The notes beneath the pieces are model-generated. The model was not told the DNA's origin. It searched no databases and saw only the letters and a list, made by a program, of their open reading frames with translations. From an uncultured Chitinophagales bacterium (GTDB lineage Bacteria; Bacteroidota; Bacteroidia; Chitinophagales; JAHDHT01), in NCBI GenBank assembly GCA_938023075.1, contig CALHDG010000034.1, positions 37,518 to 101,517 on the forward strand: a stretch of 64,000 bases of DNA, written 5' to 3'. The position numbers and the translations under genes are program-made. Positions 19,248 to 29,797 of the stretch are shown here, in pieces (position 1 is the first letter of the stretch; each line of letters starts with the position of its first letter).

Positions 19248-20627
19248 ATGCAACACTTGCTTACAACGGTTTTAGTTATTTTATTTGGTTATGTGCTAAT
19301 ACAAGCACAAGATTGTGAAGCCTACAGTCGCTTAATTAAAGAAGCCAAAAGTGCTCGCAAAAGCCAAGACTACAAAACTGCCATAAAAAAATATAATCTT
19401 GCAATGCTAAATTGTCCAGATAGTCTAAAGCTAATTCAACAAGAATTTTTAACAACGTTTAATAAAATTGATAGTATAAAAGAAAAAGCCGAACGTGAAA
19501 AAACGAAAGCCGACAGTGCCTTAGTTATGCTTTTGAATGAACAAAGTAAAAATAAGAAATTCATTGATGAGATTTATTTCTATAAAGATCAGTTTGCATT
19601 ATCTTATAAAGACGGAAAATACGGACTTGTCAATAAATTTGATGAAGCTCCGATAAAATACAAATACTCAAGCGCAGAACAATTTGATACAACCGGTTTT
19701 GCAAAAGTAAAAATTAAAGATCAAAATTATACAATAGACTATCTAATAGATACCGCAGGAAAAGAATACACAGTCGCTTACAACATCGAAAATTTAAATA
19801 ATAGTACCGAGGTGTTAGATTTAAGATCAGATAAATCGACCCATTTCCCAGTTGAAATTTTCAAACATAAACAACTTCAAGATGTGATATTAGGTAGTAA
19901 TATGAACTCTCTTGAACTAAGAGGCAACAAAAGTAAAAAACTGAGTAGCTTACCAAAAAGGCTTGTACAATTCAACAACTTAGTGGAGCTAAATGTAAGC
20001 AATAATGAACTCAGTAGTTTACCAGAAAAATTTGGTGAATTGAGTAATTTAAAAATACTTAATTTAAGTAAAAATGAACTAAGCAGTTTGCCAAAGACAC
20101 TTGAAAATTTACAAAACTTACAGATTTTGGATTTAAGCCATAATAAATTAGAAACCTTAAATGAAGCATTTGGTAAATTTAAACTCTTAGTAACTCTAAA
20201 TTTAAGTAATAATAAAATGGGCAAGCTGCCAAATATATTCGAGCATCTAGATAGTTTAAAAAATATAAACTTAAGTAATAATCAGTTAAACGATTTACCA
20301 TCTACATTTAGTAAATTAATCAACCTAACAAATCTTAATTTAATAGGCAACCAATTCAATACTTTACCAAAATCAATTAGTCAATTAAAAAACTTAACCG
20401 AACTTAGCTTAAATGGAAATCAATTAGTCAACTTACCTCCATCTATCGGGAGATTAAAAAACTTAGAATACCTTAACTTAAGCAACAACAAGAAATTAAC
20501 GAATCTACCTTCTGAAATAGATCAGCTAAAAAATTTAGTGTTACTTGATTTGAGTGGAACACGCATTAATGCATTTAAAGTTAAGCAATTACAAAATAAA
20601 CTTCCAGACTGCTCAATTAGATGGTAG
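19248..20627 (+). CDS. Exported TPR / WG-like / leucine-rich repeat protein
   Basis: Signal peptide MQHLLTTVLVILFGYVLIQAQ; TPR-like helices; WG-like DGKYGLVNK; about nine 23-aa LRRs (LSSLPEKFGELSNLKILNLSKNE...). Confidence 0.85.
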   Translation: MQHLLTTVLVILFGYVLIQAQDCEAYSRLIKEAKSARKSQDYKTAIKKYNLAMLNCPDSLKLIQQEFLTTFNKIDSIKEKAEREKTKADSALVMLLNEQSKNKKFIDEIYFYKDQFALSYKDGKYGLVNKFDEAPIKYKYSSAEQFDTTGFAKVKIKDQNYTIDYLIDTAGKEYTVAYNIENLNNSTEVLDLRSDKSTHFPVEIFKHKQLQDVILGSNMNSLELRGNKSKKLSSLPKRLVQFNNLVELNVSNNELSSLPEKFGELSNLKILNLSKNELSSLPKTLENLQNLQILDLSHNKLETLNEAFGKFKLLVTLNLSNNKMGKLPNIFEHLDSLKNINLSNNQLNDLPSTFSKLINLTNLNLIGNQFNTLPKSISQLKNLTELSLNGNQLVNLPPSIGRLKNLEYLNLSNNKKLTNLPSEIDQLKNLVLLDLSGTRINAFKVKQLQNKLPDCSIRW

Positions 20628-21082
20628 TTTGTTATTTCAAATTGATCATGTAAGTTTTCTGAAAGTACCAATTATGCCAAAATAAATTTTTGTAGCAAAT
20701 TGTGAAAATCAGAACTCTGAACCAATAAAATGAAGTGCCACATCAAACAGATTCATCAGAGTCTTCTGCTAGGGATTTAGACAGGGGGAGGTGAGATTTT
20801 TTGGAAAAGGTGTCATCTCTAAAATCAAAATATAAGCGTGTTCACTTTATGAAAGCAACGGTTGTAACTGTTGATTTTCTGGTTGGAATTGGAGTTTTTG
20901 ACCTTTGACAATCAAGCTCGGCGAGATGTGCAATCTCGTTGTATCTTTATTCTAAAAAATGAATGCAAGCATTTTTAATGCGGAAAGTTTGCATTATAGT
21001 ATTATTGATTATCCCTATTCTTTCGGAAATGCATAAGTATTTAAATCCTCAGAATCATCAATCTACTTCAACTTCAATTGAT

Positions 21083-21165
21083 ATAACCAACACACTTTTT
21101 CAATCCAACAGATTCTGAGCAAGCTGCTTCACTGCGTTTAGCATCTTCTCAGAATGACGGTTTTT
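21083..21165 (+). repeat. Interspersed 83-bp element, family 2, copy 1
   Basis: Aligns with the reverse complement of 32621-32703 at about 72/83 positions by hand. Confidence 0.75.
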
Positions 21166-21256
21166 GTTTGAGGGGTAATCTGCTTTGAATTTAAATGATT
21201 TCAAAATAGTTGAACCTTTTAAATCAGGTCATCCTAAACCATTTTAAAACAAACCT

Positions 21257-22603
21257 CTAGCCACCAAAATCATCAAAAGCAATATTCTCATCGGGCACGC
21301 CCAAATCATCTAAGGCTTTTATAACGGAGGCATTCATTAAGGGTGGACCGCAAAAATAGTATTCAATTTCTTCTGGTTCTGGATGATGCTTTAAATACAT
21401 ATCATAACAAACCGGCATAATGAAGCCTTTAAAACCATCGCCTTCCTCGTTAAGGGCTTTCTTTTCTTGCCAGTTATCTTCAGGTAAAGGATTATCTAAA
21501 GCTACGTGAAATTTAAAGTTGGGAAACTCTCTTTCTAAAGCTCTAAATTCATCTATATAGAACAACTCGCGTTTGGTTCTACCACCATACCAGTAAGAAA
21601 TTTTACGGTCGGATGTGCGCAATGTTTGTAACAAATGAAACAAATGAGAACGAAGTGGCGCCATACCAGCACCGCCGCCAATATACACCATTTCTTTTTT
21701 GGTATCCTTAATAAAAAATTCTCCATATGGACCAGAAACGACAACCTTATCGCCCGGCTTACAATCGAAAATATAAGAAGAACAAATACCAGGGTTCACA
21801 TCCATCCAACCGTTTTTGGCTCTGTCCCAAGGCGGTGTGGCTACACGAATGTTCAGTTTTACAATGTTACCTTCGGCAGGGTGGTTAGCCATAGAATAGG
21901 CTCTAAAAATGGGTTCTTCATTCACCATCTTCAAATCCCATAGTTGAAACTTATCCCATTCCGATTGGTATTTATCTTTCCCCGCCGGATCGTTTGGCAA
22001 AGGCGCAATATCAATATTTTTATAATCAACAGTACACTCCGGCACATCAATTTGTATGTAACCTCCCGATTCAAAATCTAACTCCTCCCCTTCTGGTAGC
22101 TTTACTACAAACTCTTTAATAAAGGAAGCAACATTATAGTTAGAAACTACTTCACACTCCCATTTTTTGATACCAAATACTTCTTCCGGTACCGCTAAAA
22201 CCATATCGTTTTTCACCTTAACCTGACAAGCGAGTCGCCAATTTTCTTTGGCTTCTTTGCGGCTCAAGTGGTTCATTTCGGTAGGTAGTACATCCCCTCC
22301 CCCATCAAAAATCTGACATTTACACATGGCACATGTGCCACCGCCACCACAGGCAGAAGGCAAAAACAAATCGTTTTCTGATAAAGCCGTTAACAAGTTA
22401 GCACCGGGTTTGGTTATGATGGGTTTTGCTTCATCTCCATTAACAATTAAAGAAACATCACCTGAAGGAACCAAACGAGATTTTGCCAACATTAATGATC
22501 CTACCAAAAATAAAATGATGGTTAAGAAAGCCATTACAGCTGCCATAACCAAGGTGCCGGTAGCAACCCACAATAAAATACTACACGTGATTATTGATAT
22601 CAT
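21257..22603 (-). CDS. nqrF: Na+-translocating NADH:quinone reductase subunit F
   Basis: 2Fe-2S motif [18 protein letters not shown] reductase motifs RAYSMANHP and [12 protein letters not shown]. Confidence 0.95.
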   Translation of the reverse strand: MISIITCSILLWVATGTLVMAAVMAFLTIILFLVGSLMLAKSRLVPSGDVSLIVNGDEAKPIITKPGANLLTALSENDLFLPSACGGGGTCAMCKCQIFDGGGDVLPTEMNHLSRKEAKENWRLACQVKVKNDMVLAVPEEVFGIKKWECEVVSNYNVASFIKEFVVKLPEGEELDFESGGYIQIDVPECTVDYKNIDIAPLPNDPAGKDKYQSEWDKFQLWDLKMVNEEPIFRAYSMANHPAEGNIVKLNIRVATPPWDRAKNGWMDVNPGICSSYIFDCKPGDKVVVSGPYGEFFIKDTKKEMVYIGGGAGMAPLRSHLFHLLQTLRTSDRKISYWYGGRTKRELFYIDEFRALEREFPNFKFHVALDNPLPEDNWQEKKALNEEGDGFKGFIMPVCYDMYLKHHPEPEEIEYYFCGPPLMNASVIKALDDLGVPDENIAFDDFGG

Positions 22604-22612
22604 AATTTAATT

Positions 22613-23224
22613 TTAGAGTTTAATACCCATAAAGCTCATAAAGGCAACGCCCATTAAGCCGGTTATAATAAAAGCAATACCCAAACCTCTTAAAGGAGCC
22701 GGTACGGCACTGTAACGTAATTTTTCGCGAATAGCTGCTAAGGCAACAATGGCAAGAAAGAAACCAAAACCGCTACCCAAACCATAAGGAATACTTTCGG
22801 CAAAGTTGTAATCTTTTGAGATCATAAATAAAGTACCGCCCAAAATGGCGCAGTTTACCGTTATTAAAGGTAAGAAAATACCCAGCGAGGTATATAAAGG
22901 TGGAAAGAATTTTTCAATCACCATTTCTACCAATTGCACAAAAGAAGCAATTACCGCGATGTATACTATTAAGCCGAGAAAAGTCAAATCGACCTCCGCA
23001 AAAGAAGGACTGATCCAAGCTAAGGCTCCTTCGTTTAATAAATTGGTTTTAATAATATAATTGATGGGTGTAGTTAAAGCCAATACGAAAATGACGGCTA
23101 AACCTAAACCAAAGGCTGTTTTTACCGTTTTGGAAACCGCCAAAAAAGAGCACATCCCCAAAAAATAGGCAAGTACCATATTTTCGATAAAAGCTGATTG
23201 TACAAATATATTTAAATAATGCAT
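22613..23224 (-). CDS. nqrE: Na+-NQR subunit E
   Basis: Membrane subunit sequence and operon position ([26 protein letters not shown]). Confidence 0.93.
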   Translation of the reverse strand: MHYLNIFVQSAFIENMVLAYFLGMCSFLAVSKTVKTAFGLGLAVIFVLALTTPINYIIKTNLLNEGALAWISPSFAEVDLTFLGLIVYIAVIASFVQLVEMVIEKFFPPLYTSLGIFLPLITVNCAILGGTLFMISKDYNFAESIPYGLGSGFGFFLAIVALAAIREKLRYSAVPAPLRGLGIAFIITGLMGVAFMSFMGIKL

Positions 23225-23247
23225 TATTGTTTTATTTTATAAGATGT

Positions 23248-23937
23248 TTACGAAATGTCAATTAATTCAGGTTTGCGGGCACGTTGCCACCAAATAAAAA
23301 TACCAATTAAAAACATAGCGGCTGCTGGTGTAAGCATTAAACCGTTGTTTACATAACCCAAATCATATACAAATTGTGGTATTAGTTGTACTTTAAATAA
23401 AGAACCTGAACCGAACAACTCACGAGCTACTGCCACAAAAATTAAAATTACTCCGTAGCCTACTCCGTTACCAAGACCATCGAGAAAAGATTGCCATGGT
23501 TTGTTTGCCATCGCAAAGGCTTCTAAGCGCCCCATAACCATGCAGTTGGTAATGATTAAACCAATGTAAACTGATAATTCTTTACTTAATGCATATTGGT
23601 AGGCTTTTAAAACCTCAGAAACTACGGTAACCAAACTGGCAATTACAACCAATTGAACAATCATCCGAATGCTGGAAGGAATGGTGTTACGCAATAAAGA
23701 GATGACCAGATTAGCAAAACCACAAACGAATATTACACACAAAGTCATTACAAAAGCAGGTTTAACTTGTGTAGTTACCGCCAATGCCGAGCAGATTCCA
23801 AGAACCTGTACGGTAATTGGATTCGATTCGTCTAATGGATCGGTTAATACTTTTCTATCTTTTTTTGATAGAAAGGGTTTCCGCTTTTTGGGAATATTTT
23901 TTACTTCTTCAGAAACTTCTGCTGTAGCAGTACTCAT
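23248..23937 (-). CDS. nqrD: Na+-NQR subunit D
   Basis: NPITVQVLGICSALAVT; ITNCMVMGRLEAFAM; operon position. Confidence 0.93.
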   Translation of the reverse strand: MSTATAEVSEEVKNIPKKRKPFLSKKDRKVLTDPLDESNPITVQVLGICSALAVTTQVKPAFVMTLCVIFVCGFANLVISLLRNTIPSSIRMIVQLVVIASLVTVVSEVLKAYQYALSKELSVYIGLIITNCMVMGRLEAFAMANKPWQSFLDGLGNGVGYGVILIFVAVARELFGSGSLFKVQLIPQFVYDLGYVNNGLMLTPAAAMFLIGIFIWWQRARKPELIDIS

Positions 23938-23972
23938 AATATATTATTTAATTTCTGTTTATTATTTTAATA

Positions 23973-25049
23973 TTAATTCAGCAATTCAAATTCAATTCTG
24001 TCACTCGTATCTCTATCTTTAATGCCATTGAAACTCAATTGATTTTCATTGGCTCCGTGTTGTAAAGCATAGGTATACAAAGCTTGTGCTCTTCTTGCCG
24101 AAAGGGCATCATCTTTCCGGTCGTTTACTATAATCTTCACTTTTTTAGCAGGTGATCCATTTAAAAAAGAAACCAACGATTGTATTTGTGCTAAAGAAGC
24201 ATCCGATACAATAGAGGTTCTACCTTGAAATTCAATTTGGTTTGCCAGTTTATTTTTGCCGAGCTTAAAAAAGCCTTTTGCTTTTTCCATCGCCTCTGTA
24301 CTCCAAAGGTTAGTTAAGCCATTCGATTTTTTTGTCGGGCGGCTTTCCATTTGCTGTTTTTCTGTCTTATTAAAATATTGTGTATATCCTCCAATATCTT
24401 CTGACATCATCGCATTTACACCATCGCAGGTTATGGTTGAACCGGTTATGCCATCTACGGTATAATCGTTTAATGAATTACCAACACCTTTCAATACTTT
24501 AAACGCAAATTTGCCGGTAGCATCTTTAATACTTTTATTTTTAAATTGACTCTGAAACCAATCGGCAGTAATCTCTGCGCCAAGCCCCGGCGTTTCACCT
24601 ACGTGGGTGAAAGTCGCTCCATCAACGGTATTAAAATCATCTTTTATAGCAATAAAGCCACCTATCTGATCCCAAAGTCCCATTCCGTTCATCGGGATAA
24701 TGAATTTTTCCTTCTTGGTATCGGCAGTGTACACATAAAGCGGATACAGTCGTTCTTCAACCGGCTTTTTCCCTTCTTTATACAAATCAATATCAAAAGC
24801 TTTCTTACCCTCAACAGCTTCACCTTTAGCATTGATAACGATTTCTTTTATCCGTTCGGCATATTCTGCTTCAGGGTCCATATCATCATTATACTCTACT
24901 GCTTTTAAAATGTTTACTTTTTTATCGCGGTCTTCTTGTACCTTTTGAATAGGTCGAAGAAACGAAGTTAAGGTAGCCAATACTAAGGCTACTATTAAAG
25001 TCATTACCGCTGCATATAGTATAGTTTTAATGTTATCCGACACGAGCAA
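23973..25049 (-). CDS. nqrC: Na+-NQR subunit C with an OmpA-like C-terminal extension
   Basis: Flavinylation-type motif DGITGSTITCDGVNAM; C-terminal SLAQIQSLVSFLNGSPAKKVKIIVNDRKDDALSARRAQALYTYALQHGANENQLSFNG...RIEFELLN resembles OmpA. Confidence 0.88.
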   Translation of the reverse strand: MLVSDNIKTILYAAVMTLIVALVLATLTSFLRPIQKVQEDRDKKVNILKAVEYNDDMDPEAEYAERIKEIVINAKGEAVEGKKAFDIDLYKEGKKPVEERLYPLYVYTADTKKEKFIIPMNGMGLWDQIGGFIAIKDDFNTVDGATFTHVGETPGLGAEITADWFQSQFKNKSIKDATGKFAFKVLKGVGNSLNDYTVDGITGSTITCDGVNAMMSEDIGGYTQYFNKTEKQQMESRPTKKSNGLTNLWSTEAMEKAKGFFKLGKNKLANQIEFQGRTSIVSDASLAQIQSLVSFLNGSPAKKVKIIVNDRKDDALSARRAQALYTYALQHGANENQLSFNGIKDRDTSDRIEFELLN

Positions 25050-26298
25050 CCCTCCTTTTTATATTTCTGTTTATAATTACATGGTCAATTAATGGTGCAA
25101 ACACGTTCAATAATAAAATTGCCAACATCCATCCTTCTGGATAAGCTGGGTTTAATACTCTGATAATCATACCACTCACCCCAATTAAAAAACCGTAGAC
25201 CCATTTACCGGCATCGGTTTGCGCACCCGTAACCGGATCGGTTGCCATAAAAGCCATCGCAAACAAAAAACTACCCATAATAATGTGATAATACCAAGGC
25301 ACTTGTAAGAAAAGATTATCAGCAAATTGACCACCTAAGGCATTAATAATAATACCCATCACAATGGCTCCTATTAACATACTCAACATAATTCTCCAAC
25401 TGGCAATACCCGATATGGCTAAAAAAAATGCTCCAATTACAATAATGATCTTATTCATTTCGCCCACCGAACCTGGTATGAAACCAACAATCATATCTTT
25501 AATGGTATAATGTTGCAAGACTGACTCCCAACCACCTTTGGCAGCTAAACCAAGCGGGGTAGCTCCTGTAAATCCATCGACAATTAAAGATTTCCAACCA
25601 CCTTCATACGGTACTCTATCTAAACCAAGTGCATCTAAGGTGTGCGCTTTTACACCTGCTAAAGTATGTAATAAATTATAATCTTGCGAAACCCAACATT
25701 CATCGCCCGACATAAAAGTAGGATGGGCAAAGAACACAAACACTCTGGCAGTTAAGGCAATGTTTAAGATGTTCATTCCGGTTCCACCAAATGCTTCTTT
25801 GGCTATAATTACTGCAAAGGCTGTTGCCACGGCAACCATCCACAACGGGATATCTGGCGGCATAATTAAGGGAATTAAAAAGCCGGATACCAGAAAACCT
25901 TCTTCAATCGCGTGCCCTTTTTTAGCGGCGAAAAAGAATTCTATACCGAGACCTACCAAGTGCACCACTACAAAAACGGGTATAAACTGACAGATACCAT
26001 ACAGTGCTTTCCAAAGCAAACCATCGGTTAAGTTAGGGTATAAACCCAATGCATTATAATGTTGATGCCCAATATTGAAAATACCGTGTAAAGCACACAA
26101 AGTCATACCCAACACCACATATACCATCGTACGTTTTAAATCAATACCATCCTTAATATGTGTTCGGGAAGCTGTTGTTTCATCGGGTGCAAACAAAAAA
26201 GTATCAAATCCATCAAACACGGTATGTAGCAATTTATTATTTTCTACATACGGTTTTAATTTATCTACTTGCTTTCGTAAAAAACTCGCTTTTCGCAT
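25033..26298 (-). CDS. nqrB: Na+-NQR subunit B
   Basis: FMN-attachment motif GFTGATPLG; multi-TM; operon position. Confidence 0.94.
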   Translation of the reverse strand: MRKASFLRKQVDKLKPYVENNKLLHTVFDGFDTFLFAPDETTASRTHIKDGIDLKRTMVYVVLGMTLCALHGIFNIGHQHYNALGLYPNLTDGLLWKALYGICQFIPVFVVVHLVGLGIEFFFAAKKGHAIEEGFLVSGFLIPLIMPPDIPLWMVAVATAFAVIIAKEAFGGTGMNILNIALTARVFVFFAHPTFMSGDECWVSQDYNLLHTLAGVKAHTLDALGLDRVPYEGGWKSLIVDGFTGATPLGLAAKGGWESVLQHYTIKDMIVGFIPGSVGEMNKIIIVIGAFFLAISGIASWRIMLSMLIGAIVMGIIINALGGQFADNLFLQVPWYYHIIMGSFLFAMAFMATDPVTGAQTDAGKWVYGFLIGVSGMIIRVLNPAYPEGWMLAILLLNVFAPLIDHVIINRNIKRRVARVG

Positions 26299-26380
26299 TT
26301 ATATTCTTAAATTCCAATTATTAAAAATCCAAATTCCAACCATAATTAATATCTTATATAATTAATCAGTTGAAAATTCA

Positions 26381-27757
26381 TTAGCCTTGTTCTCTCATAT
26401 AATTTAAGCCCTCGCGTAGAGTATCTTGCACATCAAATTTTGAAGTACAAACAAACTCGCATAAAGCAAGATCTTCTTCTACTACTTCATAAATACCCAA
26501 GCCTTCCATCAAATCATAATCTCTGCTTAAAATGGCTTTTAGTAAATGAACCGGATAAATATCCATAGGCAACACTTTTTCGTATTGACCACTCATTACA
26601 AAAGCCCGTTTTTCGCCGTGGGTATTGGTATTTACGTTAAAGCGATCTACTTTTTGTACAAAGGGCAATTTAGAGGTCAACTCAACCGGTGGTATAGTTG
26701 GTGAAATACTCGGTCGGGCATAACTCGGTAAAATCCAACCAAACAATTCATGAAAATCACCTTCTTCTAAAATAGATAATTGATAATCGAAAGCACCAAG
26801 ATGTCCGTTCTCATCCATTACTCTACCTGAAATAGGTGTACCGCTCACTAAGCGAATATTTTCAGTAGTTATATTATTATGTATGGCAGATTTTATTCCT
26901 GTACCAAGGTAAGATTTAAAATTAGCGGCATAATGCACCGGCGGTCCACCTAAAGTAAACATGCGTTGCGTGTTAAATACACCATTAATAAACAATCTTC
27001 CAATGGCTACTACATCATAAGGGTGTACTGTCCAAACTACCTCACCTTTATTAATGGGTTTGGTATGATGAATTTGAACCCCCACATTGCCGGCAGGATG
27101 CGGACCGGTAAAGCTGTTGAATTCTGCTTTGGTAATACCTGAAAATACACTGCGATCTAACTTACCGTTTACTCCCAAATGTACAAAACCATCGGTCAAT
27201 TTATCCAATACATCTACACCGGCTTGAAAGGCATCTACATCATCTCTTAAGGTAAATTCTAAATCAGGCGCTAGCGTGTTGGTATCAAAGCAAGAAATAA
27301 AAATATCTCGTGGTTTAATGGTTGGATCGGCAATGATGTTAAAGGGCCGTTGACGAAGAAAAGTCCAGCAACCCGACTGCATTAATTTTTCACGAATACG
27401 CTCTTCAGAGATTTTGTTCGGATGCTCAGCGCCAAAATCTCTGAATCGAATCTCTTCATCCGCCAGAATGACTACTTCTTCTATCGCTCTTTTTTCGCCT
27501 CTTCTGATCTCTACAACTTCCCCACTTACCGGAGAGCAAAACGCAATATCCGGGTTGGGTTTATCAAAAAAGAGTTGATCTCCAGCAAGTACTTCATCCC
27601 CAATTTGAACCGTTAATTTTGGTATCGGTTTCAAACTCATGTAGTCCGGCGGTCTAACCGCAAAAGTACTGGACTTAAAGTTTTCAATATACTTATGTTC
27701 GGGTGTGCCGTATAGTTTAATATCGAAGCCTTTTTTCAGCTTAATTGTTTTACCCAT
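26381..27757 (-). CDS. nqrA: Na+-NQR subunit A
   Basis: IKLKKGFDIKLYG...; GPHPAGNVGVQIHH; operon position. Confidence 0.94.
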   Translation of the reverse strand: MGKTIKLKKGFDIKLYGTPEHKYIENFKSSTFAVRPPDYMSLKPIPKLTVQIGDEVLAGDQLFFDKPNPDIAFCSPVSGEVVEIRRGEKRAIEEVVILADEEIRFRDFGAEHPNKISEERIREKLMQSGCWTFLRQRPFNIIADPTIKPRDIFISCFDTNTLAPDLEFTLRDDVDAFQAGVDVLDKLTDGFVHLGVNGKLDRSVFSGITKAEFNSFTGPHPAGNVGVQIHHTKPINKGEVVWTVHPYDVVAIGRLFINGVFNTQRMFTLGGPPVHYAANFKSYLGTGIKSAIHNNITTENIRLVSGTPISGRVMDENGHLGAFDYQLSILEEGDFHELFGWILPSYARPSISPTIPPVELTSKLPFVQKVDRFNVNTNTHGEKRAFVMSGQYEKVLPMDIYPVHLLKAILSRDYDLMEGLGIYEVVEEDLALCEFVCTSKFDVQDTLREGLNYMREQG

Positions 27758-27790
27758 TTTTTATTTTAGATATCGTCCTAAAATTTGCCG

Positions 27791-27798
27791 CAAAGGTA
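27791..27798 (-). promoter_or_regulatory. Bacteroidota -7-like box TACCTTTG upstream of nqrA
   Basis: Reverse complement TACCTTTG matches TAnnTTTG ~35 nt before the nqrA start. Confidence 0.5.
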
Positions 27799-27961
27799 GC
27801 AATAAGCATGATAAATTGCATTGTTTGTTTCAGCATTTTTCCACATTTATTGTTTTGTAATCGGATTGTTTAAAAAATGAATTATATTATAGTTGAGATA
27901 CTTTTTAATATTTTATTGGATTAAAAATACTTCTAATCATTAATCTTAAATTTTAACTACA

Positions 27962-28122
27962 AGGAATGCTACAAAAATAAATTTACCATCTGTACTGATT
28001 CTTTTTCTCCCTGTCTTCGTTGAAAAGCCTCGTCTTAGCCTTGGCTAAGCCTACGTTTTTCGCCTTGACATGAAAAAAAATAATCTACTCCAAATTGATA
28101 AATTTATTTTCTACGCATTCCT
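27962..28122. repeat. MITE-like ~161-bp element with 24-bp imperfect terminal inverted repeats (copy 2)
   Basis: AGGAATGCTACAAAAATAAATTTA ... TAAATTTATTTTCTACGCATTCCT; internal hairpin CTTAGCC-TT-GGCTAAG. Confidence 0.75.
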
Positions 28123-28373
28123 AAATGATGAAATACAAGTTCAATTTGTAGCAAGGAATTTTTTTTGATATTTGAGTTAAAATATGAACGCTTGTTTAAA
28201 GATTAAAATAAGAAATTTTAAATTGATTTGAGAAAAGCGAAAAACTCATCCTTCTGTTCTATTCATTCCCATATTTTTTTTGAAAATGTATGAATTTAAA
28301 TTACATTCGATTGTCATTATGTTAAATAAATAAATCTGAAAACAATGTAGTCGCTTCATTAAGCTACAATAAG

Positions 28374-29354
28374 TTGGTTGATCAAATATCAAAAACTTAT
28401 CAATCAAGTAAGCAGAAAGTGCTGTCTGTAATTAACCGCCAATTGGTAGAAACTTACTGGCAAGTTGGTCAACATATTGTTGAGTATGAGCAAGGTGGTG
28501 ATGTTAAGGCGCAATATGGAACCAAGCTGATCGAAAAGCTATCTGCAGATTTATCTATGCTGCACGGAAAAGGTTTTAGTATAAGTAATCTAAAAAGAAT
28601 GCGGCAATTTTATGTTGAATTTCCAATTACAATTGGTGCGACAGTGTCGCACCAATTGAGTTGGTCGCATTATGTTGAGTTATTAAAAATTGACGACAAA
28701 CTCGAACGCAGTTTTTATGAGCAACAATCACAAATAGAAAACTGGTCGATAAGAGAATTAAAAAGACAAAAGAAAGCGTCATTATTTTTGCGTTTGGCAG
28801 CAACCAAAGATAAAAAAGGCATACTTAAGTTGGCGAAAGAAGGACAAGTAATAGAAAAACCTGCCGATTTAATAAGAGAACCCTATGTATTGGATTTTTT
28901 GCAAATACCAGAACCAAATCATTTTAATGAAACCGACATAGAAAAGCGAATTATCGATAGTTTGCAACATTTTTTATTAGAATTAGGAAAAGGCTTTGCG
29001 TTTATTGGAAGACAATACCGAATTACTTTAGGAAATCGTCATTTCAAAATTGATTTGGTCTTCTATCATCGCATATTAAAGTGTTTTGTTTTAATAGATC
29101 TTAAAAAAGAAGAAGCCGGTTATGAAGACATTGGACAAATGAATATGTATATGGGGTATTTTGAAAAAGAGGAAAATACGGAAGGGGATAATCCACCAAT
29201 AGGCATTGTGCTTTCAAAAAACAAAGATGAATTGTTAATAAAATATGCTATGAATAATGTGAATTCACAACTTTTTGTATCGAAATATCAACTTTATTTA
29301 CCAGATAAAGAGGAACTAAAAAATCTAATTGAAAAGCAGTTAGAAGCTAAGTAA
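28374..29354 (+). CDS. DUF1016/YhcG-family PDDEXK nuclease
   Basis: N-terminal LVETYWQVGQHIVEYEQGG...YGTKLIEKLSADLS; C-terminal FIGRQYRITLGNRHFKIDLVFYHRILKCFVLIDLKKEEAGYEDIGQMNMYMGYF. Confidence 0.85.
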   Translation: MVDQISKTYQSSKQKVLSVINRQLVETYWQVGQHIVEYEQGGDVKAQYGTKLIEKLSADLSMLHGKGFSISNLKRMRQFYVEFPITIGATVSHQLSWSHYVELLKIDDKLERSFYEQQSQIENWSIRELKRQKKASLFLRLAATKDKKGILKLAKEGQVIEKPADLIREPYVLDFLQIPEPNHFNETDIEKRIIDSLQHFLLELGKGFAFIGRQYRITLGNRHFKIDLVFYHRILKCFVLIDLKKEEAGYEDIGQMNMYMGYFEKEENTEGDNPPIGIVLSKNKDELLIKYAMNNVNSQLFVSKYQLYLPDKEELKNLIEKQLEAK

Positions 29355-29415
29355 AAAGAGTAAATAAAATGTAACAATTCTAAAATCTTATGATAGATAG
29401 CTGCTGTTAGCTAAT

Positions 29416-29706
29416 CTATAATACCTCAATCACTTTGCCATACACTTGTTTAGTCCAACCATTTACATTGCCTTTGTTATTGGCAATTAAGCAGCCTTTG
29501 GTTGCTTGAATTGCTTTGCAAAGATGGGTGTAAAAGTTCCCTCTAACTTTGCAATATACGATGTCTCCCGGCTTTACTTCTTGCCAGGTAATTGGGCTTA
29601 ACTTGTGTGGTTGATTTGATTTTAGCAGTGGAACCATAGAATTTCCTTTTTCTTTGGTGATAATAGTTTCCCCATTTTGTAGCCGCTCTAATTTAAAATT
29701 CCGCAT
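29416..29706 (-). CDS. S24/S26-like peptidase-fold protein
   Basis: KGNSMVPLLKSNQPHKLSPITWQEVKPGDIVYCKVRGNFYTHLCKAI; start moved to ATG at 29706. Confidence 0.65.
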   Translation of the reverse strand: MRNFKLERLQNGETIITKEKGNSMVPLLKSNQPHKLSPITWQEVKPGDIVYCKVRGNFYTHLCKAIQATKGCLIANNKGNVNGWTKQVYGKVIEVL

Positions 29707-29797
29707 CCCTTCAAAAGTATAAAAACTACTGATTTTTTTGTTGAAAACAAGTCTCTTACTACTTGTTAAATTCATCGTTTTTCAGGCATGTTTTCTG

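Noticed and set aside
15832-20627. Thoeris assignment for the TIR locus
   Set aside because: No ThsA-like (SIR2/SLOG) effector is present; the neighbours are an nSTAND ATPase and an LRR protein.
21635-26365. Plus-strand ORFs across the nqr operon
   Set aside because: Antisense to well-supported nqr subunits.
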